Shown one piece after another: positions 50,135 through 58,142 of a stretch of DNA of 64,000 nucleotides. The position numbers and the translations under genes were made by a program. The notes under the pieces are model-generated. The model saw only the letters and a program-made list of their open reading frames with translations, searched no databases and had not been told where the DNA came from. The stretch is from assembly GCF_003217575.1 (NCBI RefSeq), contig NZ_QJTC01000003.1, positions 1 to 64,000 on the forward strand, read 5' to 3'. The DNA is from Xylophilus ampelinus. Lineage in GTDB: Bacteria; Pseudomonadota; Gammaproteobacteria; Burkholderiales; Burkholderiaceae_C. How positions within the stretch are numbered: the stretch's first letter is position 1; each line of letters begins with the position of its first letter.

Positions 50135-51438
50135 AGGCCCTGCGCCTGCCGCGCCAGTCGGCGCGATTCGGGCCGCGCATTGCACTGCGGCTGCAGCAGA
50201 TGCAGGGCCTCGGCCGCCTGGCCGCTGCGCTGCAGCGCATCGAGGTGCAGCTGCGCGAACAGGTCGCGCTGCGCGTGGCTGCCGCCGATCTCCACCAGCA
50301 CCGGCAGCGCGGCGCCGAGTGTCTGCGCCGCGTCGGCGAAGCGGCCCTGCGCATGGGCGACGCAGCCGCGGGCCGCCGGCACCGCCGCACGCTTCCATGC
50401 CGCACGGTCGGCTGCCGGGCCGTGCTCCGCGTGCTGCGCGATGCGGTCGAGCAGCAGGGCGGCCTCGGGCCGGCCGGCACGCGCCAAGCCGTAGAGGTAC
50501 TGCAGGTCGAGGAAGGGCAGCACCTGGTCGTGGGTGCGCGCCGCCAGCCTGTCGGCCACGTCCTGCCAGCGCGCGCCCACGCCGGCACCGGCCATCTCCA
50601 GCCGGGCCAGCAGCGACACCGCGCCCACCTGGTCCTGCGAATAGTCGGGCGCCACGCCCCAGACCTGCGTGTCGTAGACCGCCAGCGCTTCGTCCAGCCG
50701 GTCGAGCTCGATCAAGAACAGCGCCAGATGCCACCAGTTGTGGGTCACCATGAAGGAGTTGAGGCCGGTCCAGGTGGCGCTGACCGCCTGCATGAAATCC
50801 AGCCCCTCGGCGATCCGGCCTTCGGTCAGCATCACATGGCCGAGCGCATGGTGGGCCCACGGCTCCTTCCAGCGCAAGGCGATCGCCTGGCGGGCGGCTG
50901 CCTCGGCCTCGGGCATGAAATGGCATTGTTCCCAGCCGAAGGCGGCCATGCCGTGGGCATAGGGAACATCGGCCGACGCGGGCAACGCGGCCAGCGCCAG
51001 CCGCAGCATCGCCGGCGCATCGCCGCGGTTGAACGCGTGGTACTGGCCCAGCTTGAGCGACGCCAAGTCGCGCGGATGCTCGGTCGCCTGCTCCTGGTGC
51101 AGCGCGATCGCCCGCAGCACGTCGCCGCCGACCCAGGCGGCGACGGCCGCGACGAAGCGGCGCTCCCGCGCGGTGGCGCCGGCGCAACCCGCTTGCGCCC
51201 GGGCGACGAAGGGCCGCGCCGCCGCGGCACCGCCGCGCGACTCGGAGAACATGTGCAGCGTGGCGCAGTAGGCCTGCACCAGCGGACTGGTGTCGCCGGC
51301 TGCGGACATCACCTCGGCCGCACGGGATTCGCAGGCGACGAAGCCTTCCACGAAGGCATCGACGGCGGCGAGCGAGGACGGGTCGTGCAGCGTGAGCGGG
51401 TTGCCCAGGCTGTCGGTCGGCAGGAGGGGAAGCGGCAT
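50038..51438 (-). CDS. TPR-repeat protein (TTC38-like)
   Basis: A 466-residue helical repeat protein similar in layout to TTC38-type tetratricopeptide proteins (YAHGMAAFGWEQCHFMPEAE; WAHHALGHVMLTEGRIAEGL; HNWWHLALFLIELDRLDEAL). No enzyme motif was seen. The 3' end overlaps the phosphatase gene. Function unknown. Confidence 0.75.
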   Translation of the reverse strand: MPLPLLPTDSLGNPLTLHDPSSLAAVDAFVEGFVACESRAAEVMSAAGDTSPLVQAYCATLHMFSESRGGAAAARPFVARAQAGCAGATARERRFVAAVAAWVGGDVLRAIALHQEQATEHPRDLASLKLGQYHAFNRGDAPAMLRLALAALPASADVPYAHGMAAFGWEQCHFMPEAEAAARQAIALRWKEPWAHHALGHVMLTEGRIAEGLDFMQAVSATWTGLNSFMVTHNWWHLALFLIELDRLDEALAVYDTQVWGVAPDYSQDQVGAVSLLARLEMAGAGVGARWQDVADRLAARTHDQVLPFLDLQYLYGLARAGRPEAALLLDRIAQHAEHGPAADRAAWKRAAVPAARGCVAHAQGRFADAAQTLGAALPVLVEIGGSHAQRDLFAQLHLDALQRSGQAAEALHLLQPQCNARPESRRLARQAQGLYSALGLPADRLSARAAAAAAASRSRANRVCS

Positions 51439-51631
51439 TCGGCGATTGTGCGGCGAGCGAGGTCCGCGGTTTCCAGGCCCGCCGAGACGCGGATAAATGT
51501 AACGATTTCGCTGGCGCGCGAAAACGAATCCGGTTCATAATCGCATGGAGTTTGTGCAGCTTCGCTGTGCAGGCGTCCTTCGGTGATTGGTCAGTTTCGC
51601 GCTTCAGCTTTAATTTGTTTGTCGTGATTTG

Positions 51632-51667
51632 GGACTCCATCGCTTTCTCTGGTTCTTTTTGGAGTCC
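51632..51667 (+). promoter_or_regulatory. Leader hairpin covering the RRM-gene ribosome binding site
   Basis: ggactcca (51632-51639) is the perfect complement of tggagtcc (51660-51667) across a 20-nt loop, with one more G-U pair possible. The right arm contains the Shine-Dalgarno GGAG (51661-51664), 5 nt before the ATG. The structure would hide the ribosome site. Thermometer or autoregulation roles are inference. Confidence 0.6.
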
Positions 51668-51669
51668 TC

Positions 51670-52029
51670 ATGGGCAAAAAACTCTACGTAGGCAATCTGT
51701 CCTACAGCATCCGCGACAACGATCTGCAACAAGCGTTTGGCGAGTACGGCACCGTGGCCAGCGCCAAGGTCATGATGGAACGTGACACAGACCGTTCGAA
51801 GGGTTTCGGCTTCGTCGAAATGGGTACCGAGGCAGAAGCCCTGGCCGCCATCGAAGGCATGAACGGCCATGCACTCGACGGCCGCGCCCTGACGGTCAAC
51901 GAAGCACGTCCAATGGAGCCACGAGCTCCTGGCGGCGGCGGCGGTCGTGGCGGCTACGGTGGTGGTGGCGGTGGTTACGGCGGCGGTGGTGGCGGTTACG
52001 GCGGTGGCGGTGGCCGCAGCGGTTACTGA
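51670..52029 (+). CDS. RNA-binding protein with RRM and glycine-rich tail
   Basis: A 119-residue single-RRM protein with RNP2 KLYVGNL at 4-10 and RNP1 KGFGFVEM at 44-51. The C-terminal tail from about residue 88 is almost all Gly with Tyr and Arg (GGGYGGGGGGYGGGG). It looks like the cold-induced Rbp proteins of cyanobacteria and proteobacteria and likely binds single-stranded RNA. A leader of at least 120 nt precedes it, with a hairpin over the ribosome site, and a UUCG-loop terminator follows. Confidence 0.92.
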   Translation: MGKKLYVGNLSYSIRDNDLQQAFGEYGTVASAKVMMERDTDRSKGFGFVEMGTEAEALAAIEGMNGHALDGRALTVNEARPMEPRAPGGGGGRGGYGGGGGGYGGGGGGYGGGGGRSGY

Positions 52030-52046
52030 GTTGCTTCTGCAGAATG

Positions 52047-52072
52047 AAAAAGGCTCCTTCGGGAGCCTTTTT
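52047..52072 (+). terminator. Rho-independent terminator after the RRM gene
   Basis: Stem aaaaaggctcc / ggagccttttt (11 bp) with a ttcg tetraloop. The 3' arm ends in five T. It lies 17 nt after the stop codon. The A-rich 5' arm makes it potentially bidirectional, facing the convergent substrate-binding protein gene. Confidence 0.9.
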
Positions 52073-52127
52073 CATTGGTACGGGTGACAGGCGACGGGCT
52101 CATGGGCAAGCGCCCCAGGACCTCCGT

Positions 52128-53618
52128 TCAACCCCAGGCCATCGCGCCGAGGTCGTTCACGAAGATCGGCATGTCCTTCCAGAAGCCCTTCAGGTTCTTG
52201 TGCGCCACGGTGATCCACTGCGGCTGGTACAGGAAGACGTTGGCCGCGTCCTGCGCCAGCAGCCGCTGGGCGTCGCCCAGCAGGCGGGCCCGCTCGGCGC
52301 TGTCGCCGGTGCTGCGGATCTTGTCGTAGAGCGCGTCGAACGCGGGCGACCGGTAACCCCAGTAGTAGTCGGCCTTGGCGTAGTTGCCCAGGTCGAACGG
52401 CTCCACGTGCGAAATGATCGACAGGTCGTAGTTCTTGTTGCCGTAGGTGCCGCTGAGCCACTGCGCCCATTCCACGTTCTGCAGCCTGGCGACGATGCCG
52501 ATCCTGGTCAGCTGCGCCACCAGCACCTCGCCGCCCTGGCGGGCGTAGGGCGTGGGCGGCAGCGTCACCGTCAGCTCCAGCGGGGTCTTCACCCCGGCCT
52601 CGGCCAGCAACGCCCTGGCCTTTTCCACATCGAACGGGTTGATGCCGGTGGTGTCCACGTACCCCGGCGCGCCGGGCACGTAATGGCTGCCGATCGGCAC
52701 GCCGTAGCCGTCGGCCGCGCCTTCGATCATCGCCTTGCGGTCGATGGCGGCGCAGATCGCGCGCCGCACCCGCACGTCGTCGAGCGGTTTGTGTCGGTGG
52801 TTGATGGCCACGATGGTCTTCGCGCGCGAGCCGCCCACCACCACCTGGAAGCGCGGGTTGCCCTTGAACTGCGGCACGCTGCGCGGTGCGAAGCGCGCGA
52901 AGATGTCCACGTCGCCCGCCTGCAGCGCCGCGCCCTGGGCCGCCGGGTCGCCGATGAAGCGGAAGGTGGCCTTCTTCAGCGGAATCGCCGCCGCGTTGCG
53001 GTAGCCGTCCCAGGCCTCCAGCACCAGCGAGGCGCCGCGGTTGTAGCTGCCTAAGCGGTACGGCCCGGTGCCCACCGGCCGGGTCGCGTTGCCGTCGGCG
53101 CTCTTGGGTTCCACGATGATCGCGGTGGCCTGGCCCAGCAGGAACGGAAAGTCGGGATCGACCTCGCTCTTGGTCAGCACCACGGTGTGCTCGTCGACCG
53201 CCTGCACCTTCAGGTCTGCGAAGCTGCGCTTGTCCTTGTTGGTGCTTTTCTCGTACGCGGCGCGCTCGAAGCTGAACTTGACCGCCTGCGCATCGAAGGG
53301 CTCGCCGTTGTGGAACTTGACGCCGCGCCGCAGCCGGAAGGTGAGCGTCTTCAGGTCGGGCGATACCTCGTAGCGCTCGGCCAGCAGCGGCGTCACGCTG
53401 CCGTCGGCGTTGATTTTGGTGAGTGTCTCGTAGATGTTGTAGAGCGTGACCTCGGCGATGGACGACGCGGCGGCGGCCGTCGGGTCCAGGCCCGCCGGCT
53501 CCAGGGTCATACCGAGCACGATCGCGTTCTTGCGGGGCTGGGCGATGGCGGCGGCGGGCAGCACCAGCGGTGCTGCGGCGAGTGCGCTGGAGGCTAGGAC
53601 GGTACGGCGATTCGGCAT
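52128..53618 (-). CDS. Peptide ABC transporter substrate-binding protein (SBP_bac_5)
   Basis: A 496-residue periplasmic binding protein of the dipeptide/oligopeptide/nickel family. The signal peptide is Tat-like (NRRTVLASSALAAAPLVLPA). PLLAERYEVSPDLKTLTFRL and VKFHNGEPFDAQAVKFSFER are typical. It is the last gene of a five-gene operon with two permeases and two ATPases (order permease, permease, ATPase, ATPase, binding protein). The ligand is not identifiable; a dipeptide, glutathione or D-peptide is possible. Confidence 0.9.
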   Translation of the reverse strand: MPNRRTVLASSALAAAPLVLPAAAIAQPRKNAIVLGMTLEPAGLDPTAAAASSIAEVTLYNIYETLTKINADGSVTPLLAERYEVSPDLKTLTFRLRRGVKFHNGEPFDAQAVKFSFERAAYEKSTNKDKRSFADLKVQAVDEHTVVLTKSEVDPDFPFLLGQATAIIVEPKSADGNATRPVGTGPYRLGSYNRGASLVLEAWDGYRNAAAIPLKKATFRFIGDPAAQGAALQAGDVDIFARFAPRSVPQFKGNPRFQVVVGGSRAKTIVAINHRHKPLDDVRVRRAICAAIDRKAMIEGAADGYGVPIGSHYVPGAPGYVDTTGINPFDVEKARALLAEAGVKTPLELTVTLPPTPYARQGGEVLVAQLTRIGIVARLQNVEWAQWLSGTYGNKNYDLSIISHVEPFDLGNYAKADYYWGYRSPAFDALYDKIRSTGDSAERARLLGDAQRLLAQDAANVFLYQPQWITVAHKNLKGFWKDMPIFVNDLGAMAWG

Positions 53619-53682
53619 GGCAGGCTCCGGACAGTGGCGGGGAAGGAAGAGGGATAAGCGGTACGGCGGTCGGTGCGGCCGT

Positions 53683-54567
53683 TCAGCGCGGCCCGGCGCG
53701 CGGCACCGCGGCCAGCAGCGCCTGGGTGTAGGGATGGGCCGGCGCGGTGAACAGCTGCCGCGGCGTGCCGCGCTCGACCACCCGGCCCTGGAGCAGTACC
53801 ACGACCTCGTCGCACAGGTGGTTGACCACCGCCAGATCGTGGCTGATCAGCAGGTAGGCGATGCCGAACTGCCGCTGCAGGTCCTGCATCAGGTTGAGCA
53901 CCTGGGCCTGCACCGACACATCGAGCGCGCTGACCGGCTCGTCGGCCACGATCAGTTTCGGCCGGGTGACGAGGGCCCGGGCGATCGCGATCCGCTGGCG
54001 TTGGCCGCCCGAGAACTCGTGCGGGTATTTGTCGAGGTCACTGGCGCGCAGGCCGACGGCGGCCAGCGCCTCGGCCACCCGTGCCCGCCGGTCGGCGCGG
54101 CTGCCGGCGGCGGCCCCGTCCAGCGCGGCCAGCGGCTCGGCGACGATGCGCGCCACCGTCTGGCGCGGGTCGAGCGAGCCGTACGGGTCCTGGAACACCA
54201 TCTGGATATCGCGGCGGGCGGCGCGCAGCGCCTCGCGCGGCAGCCGGTGCAGGTCCTGGCCCAGCAGCCGCACGCTGCCGGCGGTGGGCGCATCCAGCGC
54301 CATGACGATGCGGGCCAGGGTCGACTTGCCCGAGCCCGATTCGCCGACGATGCCCAGGCTCTGCCCTGCCTCGATCCGCAGGCTGACGCCGTCGAGCGCC
54401 CGCACCTTCGCCGCCGGCTTGAACAACGAGGTGCGCGGCAGGGCGTAGTCGCGGACGATGCCGGTCACCTCCAGCAGCCAAGCCTGTGCGCCCGAGTTCG
54501 AAGAAAGAGTGGCTGTGGCCGGCTCCCCATGCCGACTAGTAGCTATGATTTTTGTAGCATCTTCCAT
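53683..54567 (-). CDS. Peptide ABC transporter ATPase (DppF/OppF-like)
   Basis: A 294-residue ATPase. Walker A is GESGSGKS, the signature is FSGGQRQRIAIARAL, Walker B is LIVADEPVSALDVS and the H-loop is LISHD. The first about 20 codons derive from a family A repeat (the reading MEDATKIIATSRHGEPATAT), so either the repeat donated the start codon or the true start lies further in, near the LLEVTGIVRDY segment. The C-terminal oligopeptide-type zinc/Fe-S tail is short. Confidence 0.9.
   Translation of the reverse strand: MEDATKIIATSRHGEPATATLSSNSGAQAWLLEVTGIVRDYALPRTSLFKPAAKVRALDGVSLRIEAGQSLGIVGESGSGKSTLARIVMALDAPTAGSVRLLGQDLHRLPREALRAARRDIQMVFQDPYGSLDPRQTVARIVAEPLAALDGAAAGSRADRRARVAEALAAVGLRASDLDKYPHEFSGGQRQRIAIARALVTRPKLIVADEPVSALDVSVQAQVLNLMQDLQRQFGIAYLLISHDLAVVNHLCDEVVVLLQGRVVERGTPRQLFTAPAHPYTQALLAAVPRAGPR
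54499..54556 (-). repeat. Dispersed two-hairpin repeat, family A (copy 7), forming a CDS start
   Basis: On the minus strand gctacaaaaatcatagcta is followed by ctagtcggcatggggagccg and gccacagcc. It encodes the first residues of the DppF-like ATPase and fills the junction with the DppD-like gene. Confidence 0.7.
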
Positions 54568-54576
54568 CGAGACCCT

Positions 54577-55566
54577 TCAGACGCTGCCGGCCGCAGCCGC
54601 GATCTCCCGCAGCCGGATGCAGCGGACCGCATGGGTGCGCGAGAGCCAGACCGGCGGCGGCCGCACCGTGTGGCAATCGGCCACCGTATGGGCGCAGCGG
54701 CCGGCGAACGGGCAGCCGGCGGGCAGGTCGACCAGCTCGGCCACGCTGCCGGCGATGGTGGGCAGGCGGGTGCCGCGCGGCGCGCCGGGCAGCGGGCGGG
54801 CCGCGAACAGGCCGCGGGTGTAGGGATGCGCCCGGCGGGCGAACACCTCGGCGGTGCTGCCGCTCTCGACCACGCTGCCGCCGTACATCACCAGCACCCG
54901 CTGCACGCTCTGGGCGATCACGCCCAGGTGGTGCGAGATCAAAATCAGCCCCATGCCGCGCTCGGCGACCATCGAGCGGATCAGGTCGAGGATTTGCCGC
55001 TGCAGCGTCACGTCGAGCGCGGTGGTCGGCTCGTCGGCGATCAGCAGATCGGGGCCGCAGACCAGTGCCATCGCGATGCAGATCCGCTGGCGCTGCCCGC
55101 CCGAGAACTGGTGCGGGTAGGCGCCCAGCTTGGCCGCCGCGTCCGGGATGCCGACGCGCTCCAGCAGCGCCAGCGCCTGCCGGCGGGCATCGGCTTTCGA
55201 CAGGCCGCGGTGCAGCCGCAGCGGCTCGGCCACCTGCCGACCGATCGGCTGCAGCGGGTTGAGCGCGGTCATGGGCTCCTGGAACACCATGCCGATACGG
55301 TTGCCGCGGATCGAGCACATCGAGCGGTCGCTGCGGCCGACCAGTTCGCGCTCGTCGAAATGGATGCTGCCCGAGACCTCCGCACTGGCGGGCAGCAGGC
55401 CCATCAGCGCCTGCACCGTCAGCGACTTGCCGCAGCCCGATTCGCCGACGATGCCCAGCGTCTCGCCGCGCGCCAGGGTGAAGCCGATGCCGCGCACCGC
55501 ATCGGCCGGGCCGCGCGGCGTCTGCAGCCGGATGCGCAGGTCTTCGACGTGGAGCAACTTCGTCAT
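54577..55566 (-). CDS. Peptide ABC transporter ATPase (DppD/OppD-like)
   Basis: A 329-residue ATPase with Walker A GESGCGKS, signature FSGGQRQRICIAMAL and Walker B LLIADEPTTALDVT. The family C-terminal cysteine-rich segment is present (AGCPFAGRCAHTVADCH). Together with the DppF-like protein it makes the heterodimeric motor. ATG at 55566 (MTKLLHVEDLRIRLQT) is preferred to one 30 nt upstream. A family B repeat separates it from the permease gene. Confidence 0.92.
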   Translation of the reverse strand: MTKLLHVEDLRIRLQTPRGPADAVRGIGFTLARGETLGIVGESGCGKSLTVQALMGLLPASAEVSGSIHFDERELVGRSDRSMCSIRGNRIGMVFQEPMTALNPLQPIGRQVAEPLRLHRGLSKADARRQALALLERVGIPDAAAKLGAYPHQFSGGQRQRICIAMALVCGPDLLIADEPTTALDVTLQRQILDLIRSMVAERGMGLILISHHLGVIAQSVQRVLVMYGGSVVESGSTAEVFARRAHPYTRGLFAARPLPGAPRGTRLPTIAGSVAELVDLPAGCPFAGRCAHTVADCHTVRPPPVWLSRTHAVRCIRLREIAAAAGSV

Positions 55567-55587
55567 GCGGATGTCCGTTTCTTCTCG

Positions 55588-55675
55588 CAGGAACACCGCG
55601 GAACCGGCTCCGCCGGGCCGCTGGTGTTGCCCCCTGCAAGGGGGTGGGCGGACCGCGCAGCGGGTAGCCTGGGGG
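55588..55675 (-). repeat. Dispersed repeat, family B (copy 2)
   Basis: About 80 percent or more alike by eye to 24059-24149. On the minus strand it also begins at a permease TGA stop (TGACCCCCAGGCT) and ends in GGTGTTCCTG. It lies between permease and ATPase genes, exactly as copy 1 does. Confidence 0.7.
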
Positions 55676-56542
55676 TCATCGTGAAAGCCTCGGGTCGAGC
55701 AGGTCGCGCAGGCCGTCGCCGAGCAGGTTCAGGCCCAGCACGGCAAAAGCGATGGCCGCGCCCGGCCACACGGCCAGCAGCGGCGCCTGGAACATCAGCG
55801 TCTGCGCCTCGCCGAGCATGCGGCCCCACGACGGCTGCGGCGGCTGGGTGCCCAGGCCCAGGTAGGAGAGGGCCGCCTCGGCCAGGATCGCGATCGCGAA
55901 GCGGATGGTGACCTGCACGATCAGCGTGGCCGAGATGTTGGGCAGCACATGCTCCCAGGTGATCGCCCACGGCCCTTTTCCGCAGGCCCGCGCGGCGGCC
56001 ACGTAGTCGCGCGACCAGACGGTCGCGGCCGAGGCGCGGGTGATGCGGGCGAAGGTGGGGATGTTGTAGATGCCGATCGCGACGATGGCGTCGACCATGC
56101 CCGGCCCGAAGACTGCGGTCATCATGATCGCCGACAGGATGGCCGGGAAGGCCAGCGAGAAATCCGCGAGCCGCATGATGGTTTCCTCCACCCAGCCGCG
56201 CCGCGCCGCGGCCAGCAGCCCCAGCGCGGTGCCGACCGACAGGCCGATGCCCACCGCCACCAGGCCCACCAGGATCGACGCCCGCGCGCCCACCAGCAGC
56301 AGCGACGCGACGTCGCGGCCGAAGGCGTCGGTACCCAGCCAGTGCGAGATCGAGGGCGGCTGCAGCTTGGCGGCCAGGTCCATCTCGTAGACGGGCCACG
56401 GCGTCCAGGCATACGACACGGCGGCGGCCAGCACAAGCAGCAGCGTCAGCGCCGCGCCGATCGCGAAGCCGGGGTGGCGCAGCGCGCGCGGCCAGAAACC
56501 CGGCGGGCGCGTCTGCACAAGGGGGGCGGCGGCGCTAGACAT
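55676..56542 (-). CDS. Peptide ABC transporter permease (DppC-like)
   Basis: A 288-residue inner-membrane permease. The family segment is HWLGTDAFGRDVASLLLVGA and the EAA loop is AAARACGKGPWAITWEHVLP. Six membrane segments are expected. The ATG at 56542 overlaps the end of the DppB-like gene by 8 nt, consistent with translational coupling. Confidence 0.92.
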   Translation of the reverse strand: MSSAAAPLVQTRPPGFWPRALRHPGFAIGAALTLLLVLAAAVSYAWTPWPVYEMDLAAKLQPPSISHWLGTDAFGRDVASLLLVGARASILVGLVAVGIGLSVGTALGLLAAARRGWVEETIMRLADFSLAFPAILSAIMMTAVFGPGMVDAIVAIGIYNIPTFARITRASAATVWSRDYVAAARACGKGPWAITWEHVLPNISATLIVQVTIRFAIAILAEAALSYLGLGTQPPQPSWGRMLGEAQTLMFQAPLLAVWPGAAIAFAVLGLNLLGDGLRDLLDPRLSR

Positions 56543-57485
56543 CGCGGGGCTCCAGGCGCGGATCAATCACCGCGTACAGCACGTCGACCACGAAGTTGAC
56601 GACCACCACCATCGCGACCAGCAGCATCACGCAGTTGCGCACCACCACCAGGTCGCGGTTGCTGATCGCCTGGAAGACGAGGCGGCCCAGGCCGGGCAGG
56701 AAGAAGACGTTTTCGACCACGATGGTGCCGGCCAGCAGCTCGGTGAACTGCATGCCCATGACGGTGACGACCGGCACCATCGCGTTGCGCAGCACATGGC
56801 GCCAGAGCACCGCCCGTTGCGACACGCCCTTGGCACGGGCGGTGCGCACGAAATCCTCGCGCATCACCTCCAGCACGGCCGAGCGGGCGACGCGCGCCAG
56901 GATCGCGGCCTGCACCACCGCCAGCGACAGCGCCGGCAGCAGCAGGGCCTTCAGGCCGGACAGCACGCCTTCGCCCCAGCCGTCGAAGCCGCCGGCCGAG
57001 AACCACTGCAGCTTCACCGAGAACAGCACGATCAGCAGGATCGCGAACCAGAAGTTGGGAATGGCGATGCCGACCTGCGCGATGCCCATCAGACCCACGT
57101 CGCCCAGCCGGTTGTGGCGGGCCGCGGCGGTCACGCCCACCAGCAGTGCCAGCACGGTGGTGAGCGCCATCGCCAGCAGGGCGAGCGGCACGGTGAGCGC
57201 CAGGCGCTCCAGGATCAGGTCCCATACCGGCGAGCCGTAGCTGGCGCTGTCGCCCAGCTGCCCGTTGGCCAGGCCGCCGATCCAGTGCCGGTACCGGGTC
57301 CAGGCGGGCTGGTCGAGGCCCAGCTTGGCGGAAAGCGCCGCCACCGCCTCGGGCGCGGCATCGGGGCCCATCAGCACCTGCGCGGCATTGCCGGGCAGGA
57401 TGTCCAGCACCGCGAACACCACGACCGACGCCGCCGCCAGTGTGAGCAGCAGGGCCAGGAAGCGCTTGGCAAGGAACACACTCAT
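56535..57485 (-). CDS. Peptide ABC transporter permease (DppB-like)
   Basis: A 316-residue inner-membrane permease, first gene of the operon. N-terminal helix LALLLTLAAASVVVFAVLDI, DppB-type RYRHWIGGLANGQLGDSASY, and EAA loop VRTARAKGVSQRAVLWRHVL. It is divergent from the ferredoxin gene; the 198-nt gap holds the promoters of both. Confidence 0.92.
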   Translation of the reverse strand: MSVFLAKRFLALLLTLAAASVVVFAVLDILPGNAAQVLMGPDAAPEAVAALSAKLGLDQPAWTRYRHWIGGLANGQLGDSASYGSPVWDLILERLALTVPLALLAMALTTVLALLVGVTAAARHNRLGDVGLMGIAQVGIAIPNFWFAILLIVLFSVKLQWFSAGGFDGWGEGVLSGLKALLLPALSLAVVQAAILARVARSAVLEVMREDFVRTARAKGVSQRAVLWRHVLRNAMVPVVTVMGMQFTELLAGTIVVENVFFLPGLGRLVFQAISNRDLVVVRNCVMLLVAMVVVVNFVVDVLYAVIDPRLEPRDV

Positions 57486-57680
57486 CGTGGGCGGGGCGCA
57501 GGTTCGGCAGCGCGGGGCTGCGGCCGTGGTGGGGTCCGGTGCATTATGGGGGCGGGTTTTGGTGGTATGCGCGCTTGCGGGAAGCGCAGAGTCCCGACGG
57601 TGCCGGGGTTACCGGGCGGGGCGGATAATCGGCCGCATGCGCTGCCGCCCCGTCCTTCGTTCCTGCCCTGTCGGAGGTGA

Positions 57681-57941
<261 letters not shown>

Positions 57942-57980
57942 GTTCCGGGTAGTGGCGTGCGGGGGGTGTCGCGCTTGGCC

Positions 57981-58073
57981 GGACCTGGTCGGCGGGGCAC
58001 TCCCCTCCGCGAATGTCCCCGCCTTCGGCTCCTCCTTTATTTCGCTGCGGGGAGCGCCCCACCGACCAGGTCC
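57981..58073. repeat. Long imperfect inverted repeat between ferredoxin and ABC ATPase genes
   Basis: Arms 57981-58005 and 58049-58073 (25 nt each) match at 23 of 25 positions; the right arm has T and G where perfect symmetry needs C and A. The 43-nt loop contains cgcgaatgtccccgccttcg. It lies at the 3' ends of both convergent genes and could act as a bidirectional terminator or be a mobile palindromic repeat. Confidence 0.75.
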
Positions 58074-58142
58074 TGCGGTGTGTGAGGACCGGGGCTGCGG
58101 GCGTCAATGTCTTCCGCAAAAGCGCCGATGCTTCGAGCGTGT

